Assembly: GCA_029863175.1 (NCBI GenBank)
Contig: JAOTVX010000035.1
Location: forward strand, 1-39,134
DNA: 39,134 bases
Source of the DNA: Betaproteobacteria bacterium
GTDB taxonomy: Bacteria > Pseudomonadota > Gammaproteobacteria > Burkholderiales > SG8-41
Direction: 5' to 3'
A program made the position numbers and the translations under genes. This document shows positions 33,898 through 39,134 of the stretch, piece by piece (positions within the stretch are counted from its first letter, which is position 1; each line of letters begins with the position of its first letter). Below the pieces are notes generated by a model that saw nothing but the letters and a program-made list of their open reading frames with translations, was not told the DNA's origin and did not search any database.

Positions 33898-35489
33898 GGG
33901 CCTATTTTGAAGGTGGCCCGTTCCTGCGGATCGAGCTGGGCAATTAACCCGGTCTCCCACGCGAGGTACTGCTTCATGGCCTCGCGATTTCCGGCGTGCC
34001 GGTCGTGAACAAAGAAGAGATAGTCGATACATTCCGTGTCGGGCGGTACTGCGGGCGAAGATTCTGTCGAATGGCCCGCGCGCGTCCACGCGTCGAGACC
34101 GCTGTCGAGGATTTTCACGTCCCGGATCCCGGCCTCGAGAAGGTCGATGGCAGCGAGCCGTGCGACATCTGCGTCTTCGGCCACCAGTACGATGAAATCG
34201 TTCTCGTTACGCGCAGCCGCCGCAAGGCGGCTACGCGTGCTCCAGCGGCTGCCGGGTATATGCGCCTTGCGAAAACTCATGCTTGCACCCAGGTCGAGCA
34301 CGGTGCATCGCCCTTCATCGAGCGCGCGCTTCAGCTCAGCGGGCGAGATCGCTTTGAGTGTGGGCAGGCCGGGGCGGGCCAAAGAGGGACCCTGCAGTCC
34401 GGAACGGATCCCTTCCTCGAGCACGCAGACATCGTAACCAAGCTGCCTCAGCCAGCTCGCAACGACGGGGGCGCGCACGCCTTCGGCGTCGATCAGCACG
34501 CCACGAGCATTGCGCACACCGATCCACTGATCGGTCGCCTGGACGAGCTGGCCGCCCGGCGCATGGACCGCGCCCGCTAACGAACCCTTCCGGAATTCCT
34601 CAGGCGTCCGCACGTCGCAGAGATACGTTGTGCGCTCCGGGTCGTTCAGCCACTTCTGAATCAGGCTCGCGTTCACGAACTCAACGTTAAAGCGCTCGGC
34701 CAGGGACCGGGCGCGCGTTCGGAGCCCGGGCAGTTGCCTCTCGTCGATGTGATCCGGGTAACGCCGAGCGCTTCCGCGCTCGAGCTGCAGGTCGGACAGA
34801 TACCATCCCTGCGTGCCGTTCTCCAGCGCGTAGACCGGATTGCGGATACCGAAGTTGATGAGCGTCTGCGCGCCGATGATGGAGCGCGTGCGCCCCCCGC
34901 AATTCACGACGATCTTGGTATTGGGGTCCTTGACCATCGTCGGGATGCGGTACGGCAGCTCCGCGTTCGGGCAGCAGGTGCTGCCGGGAATGGTCATGTT
35001 CCGGTACTCGCCAAAGGGGCGGCCGTCGACAATCACGAAGTTCTCGCCCGCTTCGCTCATCCGCACGAGTTCCTGCGCCGTGACGCGCGGGGTGTGATAG
35101 GCGTGCTCCACCAGTTCCCCAAACAGCTTGCTCGGCACGTTGACGCCCTTGAACAGCGCGTACCCGGCTGCGGACCAGCCGGCGATGCCGCCGTCGAGGC
35201 TGGAGACGTCGGTGTAGCCGAGCGCGGCGAGCCGGCGCGCGGCGAGCTCGGCTACGTCGCGCCCGCTGTCATCGCAGAGAACGATGCGCGTGGAGCGCCG
35301 TGGCACGAGGCGTATCACGTCGAGTTCGAGCCGGCTGTAGGGGAGCGGCACCGCAAAGAGCAAATGTGAGTCGCCGAATTGTCCGGCTTCGCGCACGTCG
35401 AGCAGCGCCATCTCGGCACCGTCGTGCAGCATCATCTTCAGTTGTTTGGCAGCAACGGTGCCGCTTTGGGGCTGGGTTCTCTGCTTCAT
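33879..35489 (-). CDS. Four-domain rhodanese (sulfurtransferase) protein
   Basis: About 536 residues from the chosen ATG (MKQRTQPQSGTVAAKQLK), preceded by AGGGA; the frame is open 16 codons further up. Four rhodanese domains follow in order: LLDVREAGQFGDSHLLFAVP, FVIVDGRPFGEYRNMTIPGS, YLCDVRTPEEFRKGSLAGAV, and VLDLGASMSFRKAHIPGSRW. Active-site cysteine loops are seen in the first (VLCDDSGRD) and second (VNCGGRTRS). The third has GVLIDAEGVRA and the fourth VLVAEDADV at that position, so both lack cysteine and are probably non-catalytic. Multi-rhodanese proteins move sulfane sulfur or serve as scaffolds; the physiological acceptor is not evident here. No signal peptide. The domain 4 coding region contains a near-perfect palindrome (34209-34238). 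The stop codon is built from a heptamer array. Confidence 0.9.
   Translation of the reverse strand: MKQRTQPQSGTVAAKQLKMMLHDGAEMALLDVREAGQFGDSHLLFAVPLPYSRLELDVIRLVPRRSTRIVLCDDSGRDVAELAARRLAALGYTDVSSLDGGIAGWSAAGYALFKGVNVPSKLFGELVEHAYHTPRVTAQELVRMSEAGENFVIVDGRPFGEYRNMTIPGSTCCPNAELPYRIPTMVKDPNTKIVVNCGGRTRSIIGAQTLINFGIRNPVYALENGTQGWYLSDLQLERGSARRYPDHIDERQLPGLRTRARSLAERFNVEFVNASLIQKWLNDPERTTYLCDVRTPEEFRKGSLAGAVHAPGGQLVQATDQWIGVRNARGVLIDAEGVRAPVVASWLRQLGYDVCVLEEGIRSGLQGPSLARPGLPTLKAISPAELKRALDEGRCTVLDLGASMSFRKAHIPGSRWSTRSRLAAAARNENDFIVLVAEDADVARLAAIDLLEAGIRDVKILDSGLDAWTRAGHSTESSPAVPPDTECIDYLFFVHDRHAGNREAMKQYLAWETGLIAQLDPQERATFKIGPVMRDG
34209..34238. repeat. REP-like palindrome inside the rhodanese gene
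   Basis: Arms ACGCGCAGCCGCC and GGCGGCTACGCGT pair at 12 of 13 positions around a GCAA loop. It encodes the low-complexity stretch RSRLAAAAR in the fourth rhodanese domain. The shape resembles bacterial REP palindromes, but no second copy was noticed in this window. Confidence 0.5.
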
Positions 35490-35599
35490 CCGGGATCCCT
35501 GGGCTGGTCGGCGGAACGTCGCACGCTCGGAGTGCAAAACGATCGCGCTCTACTGCTTAACGTGTCCATTCCGGGAACCCGCCGCTCTTCTCGGCATCG

Positions 35600-35619
35600 C
35601 CGCCCGACCGGGGGCGGCC
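35600..35619 (-). terminator. Hairpin directly after the helicase stop codon
   Basis: GCCGCCC, loop GACCGG, GGGCGGC: a perfect 7-bp GC stem that starts 2 bases beyond the helicase stop codon. No U-tract. Confidence 0.5.
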
Positions 35620-35621
35620 TC

Positions 35622-37064
35622 TCACTTCTCGGAGTCGCGCTTTGGGCGGCGGCCCAAGAGAGCAGCCGTGGGGCGAGCCGGCCCTCGGCGCGGGCCAGGC
35701 GCGGGCTCGCGGCCCGTTGTGCTGCTGGGCGCCGCAGGCTCATATGGCTTGCTGAAGTCGAAACCTGGTAGCGCAGGTTTGGCGGCGGGCGCGTGCCCGC
35801 GCGGCGGTTCCTTGCGGTGCGGGCGCCGTGGCCCCTTGCCTGAGGCGGGAACGCGGCGCTCTTCCTCGAAACTCGCCGCCGGGGCCCGCGGCAGCTTGCG
35901 CTTGAGCATGTGCTCGATATCCTCGAGCATCTTCATCTCATCGGGGCTGACGAGCGAGATCGCGTCACCTGACACGCCCGCGCGGCCGGTGCGGCCGATG
36001 CGATGGACGTAGTCCTCGGGGCTGGTATAGGGCAGTTCGTAGTTCACGACGAACGGCAGTTCCTCGATGTCGAGTCCCCGCGCGGCGATATCGGTGGCGA
36101 CCAGCGCGGTCACCTTGCCCTGCTTGAACTCGTCGAGCGCCAGCGTGCGTTCCTGCTGCGTGCGGTCGCTATGGATGGCGGTGGCTGCGATGCCATCCTG
36201 CTGCAGCTGGCGCGCCAGACGATTGGCATCGCGTTTCATGCGGACGAAGATCAGAACCTGCCGCATGTTTCGGCTCCGGATAAGATGCGCGAGCAGCGCG
36301 CGCTTGCGCAATGCGGGGGTCAGGTGAACCTCGTGGGAAACGAGATCGGCAGGCGCATTGCGGCGCGCGACTTCGACCATGATGGGCGCATGCAGGAGTT
36401 CTTTGGCGAGCCTGCGCACTTCTTCCGGGAAGGTCGCCGAGAACAGCAGGTTCTGGCGCCGTGAGGGCAGGGCGGCAAGGATGCGCTTGATGTCGGGCAG
36501 GAAGCCCATATCGAGCATCCGGTCGGCTTCGTCGAGCACCAGAATTTCCACACGCGCCAGGTTGAGCGTTTTCTGGTGCAGGTGGTCGAGCAGCCGGCCG
36601 GGGGTCGCGACCAGAATTTCCACGCCCGCGTGCAGTGCCTTTTTCTGCGGGCCGATATCGATTCCGCCGTAGACGACCGCCGAGCGCAGGGCGAGATGTT
36701 TGCTATAGCCGCGCACGCTGTCCTGCACCTGCGCCGCGAGCTCCCGCGTCGGCGTGAGGATCAGAGCGCGAACGGGGTGCCGGGCCGGCGAGGGGCTGGT
36801 ATTAGCTTGCGGCGCCAGCAGCTGGAGGATAGGCAGGGCGAAGCCGGCGGTCTTGCCGGTGCCGGTCTGGGCGCAACCCATGAGGTCGTGGCGCTGCAGA
36901 ACCGGCGGGATGGCCTGGACCTGGATCGGCGTCGGCTCCAGATAGCCCTGCTCGGCAACGACGCGCAGCAACTCCGGCATCAGGCCGAGTGCGGCGAAAG
37001 ACGGCTTGGGGGTATCGGCGGCGTTTGCCGGAGGCGCGTCAAGGCCGTGAGTGGATATGGTCAC
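35622..37064 (-). CDS. DEAD-box ATP-dependent RNA helicase (RhlE type)
   Basis: About 480 residues. Q motif and N-terminus: [20 protein letters not shown] then [11 protein letters not shown]. Motif I is AQTGTGKT, Ia PTRELAAQ, Ib [31 protein letters not shown]; the second RecA domain has [11 protein letters not shown] and [10 protein letters not shown] (motifs V and VI). The C-terminal tail (from ~385) is Arg/Lys/Pro-rich, typical of RhlE-like helicases that unwind structured RNA in ribosome assembly, RNA decay and cold adaptation. The frame continues upstream to an ATG at 37139, but a consensus TATAAT at 37125-37120 would start transcription downstream of it, so the GTG at 37064 (translated [12 protein letters not shown]) is preferred; this start is uncertain. 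A GC hairpin follows the stop at once. Confidence 0.93.
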   Translation of the reverse strand: MTISTHGLDAPPANAADTPKPSFAALGLMPELLRVVAEQGYLEPTPIQVQAIPPVLQRHDLMGCAQTGTGKTAGFALPILQLLAPQANTSPSPARHPVRALILTPTRELAAQVQDSVRGYSKHLALRSAVVYGGIDIGPQKKALHAGVEILVATPGRLLDHLHQKTLNLARVEILVLDEADRMLDMGFLPDIKRILAALPSRRQNLLFSATFPEEVRRLAKELLHAPIMVEVARRNAPADLVSHEVHLTPALRKRALLAHLIRSRNMRQVLIFVRMKRDANRLARQLQQDGIAATAIHSDRTQQERTLALDEFKQGKVTALVATDIAARGLDIEELPFVVNYELPYTSPEDYVHRIGRTGRAGVSGDAISLVSPDEMKMLEDIEHMLKRKLPRAPAASFEEERRVPASGKGPRRPHRKEPPRGHAPAAKPALPGFDFSKPYEPAAPSSTTGREPAPGPRRGPARPTAALLGRRPKRDSEK

Positions 37065-37119
37065 GGCTCCCGGCAAACGCCAGAACGAGGGTGCGAAACG
37101 CTGTCTATCACGAGGTCTA

Positions 37120-37125
37120 ATTATA
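37120..37125 (-). promoter_or_regulatory. Consensus -10 element of the helicase gene
   Basis: Minus strand AAGCGTATAATT contains a perfect TATAAT; transcription would begin near 37113, about 50 bases before the GTG start. The -35 is poor. The 12-base context is identical to that at 10864-10853. Confidence 0.45.
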
Positions 37126-37289
37126 CGCTTCCCCTGCATCGAGCACTACCGGCTCGATGCAGCGCTGCCCAGCGCAAATCGGCCGGCATTCTTGCAGAAA
37201 ACTGGCACAATTTCAGGAATCTGGTAAATTGTGCTGTGCACCGGCGGCAGGGTGGCCTGTGCAATCGCCGGGACCAAGTGGTGCGACCG

Positions 37290-37904
37290 ATGGTTGACGT
37301 AAGCAAACAACAATCCGCGCTGCGGGGGAGCTATCCCCTGATCCTCACGATCGACACGCATGGCGTGCCGCATCGCTGGATCAGCTGGCAGCACGCCTGC
37401 TGCTACTACGCCAAGGACCAGGTGGCCTGGGCCATGGGGGAGCATGCATTTACCGTCTACGGCGGCATGAATCGCCAGACGGGCCAGCGTTCCAGCATCA
37501 CCGCGTCGAGCATTATTGCGATCAAAGGCAAGGCGATGGCACTGAAGACGTTCAGCCAGGTGCCGCCGCTCAACAACCGCGAGTTGTTCCATCGTGACCG
37601 GCAGATCTGCGCGTACTGCGCGGATTTGTTCCCGATTGCCAGGCTCACCCGCGATCACGTGATCCCGTTTTCAAGAGGCGGAAAAGACACGTGGATGAAC
37701 TCGGTGACGGCGTGCCGCGCCTGCAACGAGCGCAAAGGTAACTGCACGCCGGAGCGGGCCGGCATGGAGCTCGTCTATCTGCCGTACGTTCCGAACCGCG
37801 CGGAATACCTGATCCTGACCAATCGCCGCATCCTTGCCGACCAGATGGAGTTTCTGGCGCGGCACGTTCCGGCGCAGAGTCGCTTGCGTCGGAAAAACGC
37901 CTAG
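37290..37904 (+). CDS. HNH endonuclease
   Basis: About 204 residues from ATG 37290 (MVDVSKQQSALRGSYPLIL). The C-terminal half is an HNH nuclease fold: CAYCADLF (first zinc-knuckle Cys pair), the core RLTRDHVIPFSRGGKDTWMN with the metal-binding DH, SVTACRACNERKGN with N and the second Cys pair. Such proteins cut DNA or act as stand-alone nucleases; many genomes carry one short chromosomal copy whose substrate is unknown. The first ~90 residues (HRWISWQHACCYYAKDQVAW) are not a domain I can name but resemble the N-terminal part common to this HNH subgroup. The frame is open far upstream inside the helicase gene, which is shadow. Start choice is moderately sure; no strong ribosome site is seen. 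Divergent from the helicase. Confidence 0.88.
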   Translation: MVDVSKQQSALRGSYPLILTIDTHGVPHRWISWQHACCYYAKDQVAWAMGEHAFTVYGGMNRQTGQRSSITASSIIAIKGKAMALKTFSQVPPLNNRELFHRDRQICAYCADLFPIARLTRDHVIPFSRGGKDTWMNSVTACRACNERKGNCTPERAGMELVYLPYVPNRAEYLILTNRRILADQMEFLARHVPAQSRLRRKNA

Positions 37905-37947
37905 GCCCGGCGCCAGGGTACGCCGCTTTCGCTCCAGCTATATCGGA

Positions 37948-37976
37948 CGCGGCAGGGGGCACCCACTCGTGCCGCG
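37948..37976. terminator. Candidate hairpin between convergent HNH and DUF1223 genes
   Basis: CGCGGCA and TGCCGCG pair perfectly around a 15-base loop, five bases beyond the DUF1223 stop codon. No U-tract. Confidence 0.35.
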
Positions 37977-37980
37977 GGCG

Positions 37981-38772
37981 TCAACGGCAGACGCGCACCG
38001 CCATGGCCTGCAAGGTTTCTCCCGTTCGTTCGTTTTGCACGAACGCTGCGATGTGCAGGTCCCCCCGTTTCCAGTGCTGGTCGAGGTCAAAGCGGTGCTG
38101 GAGCACGACCGTACCGTCCGGACCTGCGGGCTGGGGGGGCGACAACTCGCGGACGACGAAGTCGTGTTGGAGGCGCTTGCCCCGGTTTTCGCCAGCGGTG
38201 ATCCGATTGGAGAGCTTGTTCTCGTAGAGAGCGACATACGCTCGCGCGCCTTGCCGCTGCGCGGCATCGGTCACCGCAACCGTACCGTGCACCATGACGG
38301 CCCCGTCGGCTTTTGCAACCTGATCGAGCCGGATCGTTGCCCGCGCCTTCTCGCGGCTGATGGCGCCGACACGGTCCGTAAAATCATCTCGAAAAACACC
38401 GCGCCGAAAATCCCGTCCGTCGAGGAGGAACTGTGGGGTGTAAACGAAACGCGCTTTGTTCCGTACGCTCGCGGCACGCTGGCGCGCGCTGTATTCGGCC
38501 TTTGAGAAGGGGTCGTTCCAGCCGAGGTAATTCCAGTAATCGACGTGAAAAGCGAGCGCTACGACACGCTCGGGCGTCAACCCGCGCGTCGGCAAGGCGC
38601 CAAACCACCGGTCGGCGGGCGGGCAGCTGTCGCAGCCTTCCGAGGTGTAGAGCTCGAGCAGGGGGACGCGGTGCGCCGAGCTTTCTGCGCTACACTGCGC
38701 GGCCGCGGCGACGCCGCATGCGGCCAGCAGAACGATGGCCAGCGCAGAGCGCGCGAAGCGTTCGAGGGTCAT
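37981..38772 (-). CDS. DUF1223 thioredoxin-fold secreted protein
   Basis: About 263 residues from ATG 38772 (MTLERFARSALAIVLLAACG), giving a signal peptide cleaved near VAAAAQCS; an in-frame ATG at 38808 is the alternative. The mature protein starts with the DUF1223 hallmark VPLLELYTSEGCDSCPPADR, where C-x2-C sits in a thioredoxin-like position, followed by VVALAFHVDYWNYLGWNDPF, YTPQFLLDGRDFR and a beta-rich C-terminal half ending MAVRVCR. Function of DUF1223 is not established; a periplasmic redox role is inferred from the CxxC and export signal. The single extra Cys at the end may pair with another. Convergent with the HNH gene and divergent from the PHP gene. Confidence 0.9.
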   Translation of the reverse strand: MTLERFARSALAIVLLAACGVAAAAQCSAESSAHRVPLLELYTSEGCDSCPPADRWFGALPTRGLTPERVVALAFHVDYWNYLGWNDPFSKAEYSARQRAASVRNKARFVYTPQFLLDGRDFRRGVFRDDFTDRVGAISREKARATIRLDQVAKADGAVMVHGTVAVTDAAQRQGARAYVALYENKLSNRITAGENRGKRLQHDFVVRELSPPQPAGPDGTVVLQHRFDLDQHWKRGDLHIAAFVQNERTGETLQAMAVRVCR

Positions 38773-38854
38773 GGGACGGGCATTGAATGCAGTGGCGTCT
38801 ACCCGCATTTACGTTGCACGGCATTCCACGGATTCACGGGCACGACTTGCAATC

Positions 38855-38863
38855 TGCTATAAT
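38855..38863 (+). promoter_or_regulatory. Extended -10 promoter of the PHP gene
   Basis: TGCTATAAT matches the extended -10 (TGNTATAAT) exactly; no good -35 is seen, as expected for this class. Transcription would start near 38870. The next 30 bases are unusually AT-rich for this window. Confidence 0.65.
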
Positions 38864-38900
38864 ACTTTAAATATATATTGTAATTATTTGTTTTATAAAA

Positions 38901-39134
38901 GTGATTTGTTCTGAAATAGACCTACATAGTCATTCGACCCGCTCCGATGGGTTGCTGCGACCCGTCGAGCTGACCACGCGGGCGGCCGAGCGCGGCGTAA
39001 AGGTCTTTGCCCTGACCGATCACGATGATATCGGTGGGCTCGCGGAGGCGCGCACCTGCGCGGAATTAGCCGGGCTCACTTTCATCAATGGTGTGGAAAT
39101 CTCGGTTACATGGGCCGGCCAAACGCTTCACGTC
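38901..39134 (+). CDS. PHP-domain phosphoesterase (RNase AM/TrpH type), 3' end missing
   Basis: Only the first 78 codons are in the window. From GTG 38901 the protein begins VICSEIDLHSHSTRSDGLLR (Met-initiated) and continues with FALTDHDDIGGLAEA and FINGVEISVTW. The DLHSHSTRSDG, TDHD and GVEIS blocks are the first metal-binding motifs of the PHP fold, with the His and Asp ligands intact. In proteobacteria this short form is YciV/TrpH (RNase AM), which removes 5' nucleotides from RNA oligomers and hydrolyses 3',5'-nucleoside bisphosphates. The usual downstream neighbours lie outside the window. No strong ribosome site precedes the GTG; TAAAA is directly upstream. Expressed from an extended -10 promoter. 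Confidence 0.88.
   Translation, partial: MICSEIDLHSHSTRSDGLLRPVELTTRAAERGVKVFALTDHDDIGGLAEARTCAELAGLTFINGVEISVTWAGQTLHV

Noticed and set aside
37203..37220. Possible sigma-54 promoter (TGGCAC) upstream of the HNH gene
   Set aside because: The second element TTGC is absent at the required spacing.
37984..38505. Plus-strand frame opposite the DUF1223 gene
   Set aside because: The minus strand carries a signal peptide and conserved DUF1223 motifs; this frame shows neither.

Overview
The window is GC-rich chromosomal DNA from a proteobacterium, most probably a betaproteobacterium of the Burkholderiales/Nitrosomonadales type. The evidence is the alaC-hom-thrC gene order, two Bug/TctC-type solute receptors, the MoxR-DUF58-transglutaminase cassette and protein sequences of betaproteobacterial character. 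It carries about 27 genes or gene remnants. I see no rRNA, tRNA, insertion sequence, prophage or CRISPR array.

Layout. 1-430: 3' end of an nlpD-like gene, not followed by rpoS. 576-4670 (minus): moxR, DUF58 and a transglutaminase-like membrane protein. 4671-5651: decayed DNA with a histone-deacetylase-family remnant. 5652-10403: a 1583-residue REC-PAS-PAS-GAF-GAF-PAS-PAS-GGDEF-EAL-REC protein. 10436-14714: a small Mth938-fold gene diverging from alaC-hom-thrC (threonine synthesis). 14776-17977 (minus): a tripartite tricarboxylate transporter, TctC plus a TctA-TctB fusion. 18327-19160: nadC, diverging from a broken FMN-dependent glutamate-synthase-like gene. 19972-23146 (minus): a NIPSNAP protein and a cydAB oxidase. 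23324-26536: clpB with a recognisable heat-shock promoter, then a hypothetical gene. 26768-32404 (minus): an alpha/beta-hydrolase-OsmC fusion, an ABC ATPase, a large FtsX-type permease and an AttH/CrtC-like secreted protein. 32556-33527: an orphan TctC. 33879-37064 (minus): a four-domain rhodanese protein and a DEAD-box helicase. 37290-38772: an HNH nuclease gene convergent with a DUF1223 gene. 38901-end: start of a PHP phosphoesterase gene.

The most unusual signal is not a protein. At least eight places carry short, strictly phased tandem repeats with units of 7, 9 or 13 bases. The unit sequence differs between most loci. At three loci the array runs in one direction and then in the inverted direction, which would give a long hairpin. 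At six genes (DUF58, moxR, hom, thrC, nadC, rhodanese) the repeat begins at or contains the stop codon. One array lies inside the secreted-protein gene. No U-tract terminator was seen in the window, so these arrays and several GC hairpins may form the 3' ends of transcripts here. Function and origin are inference; the phasing and placement are read directly from the sequence.

Other points worth a second look: a four-cysteine insertion in threonine synthase, receiver domains without the usual lysine at both ends of the GGDEF-EAL protein, two pseudogenes with internal deletions, and a perfect-arm palindrome upstream of tctC.
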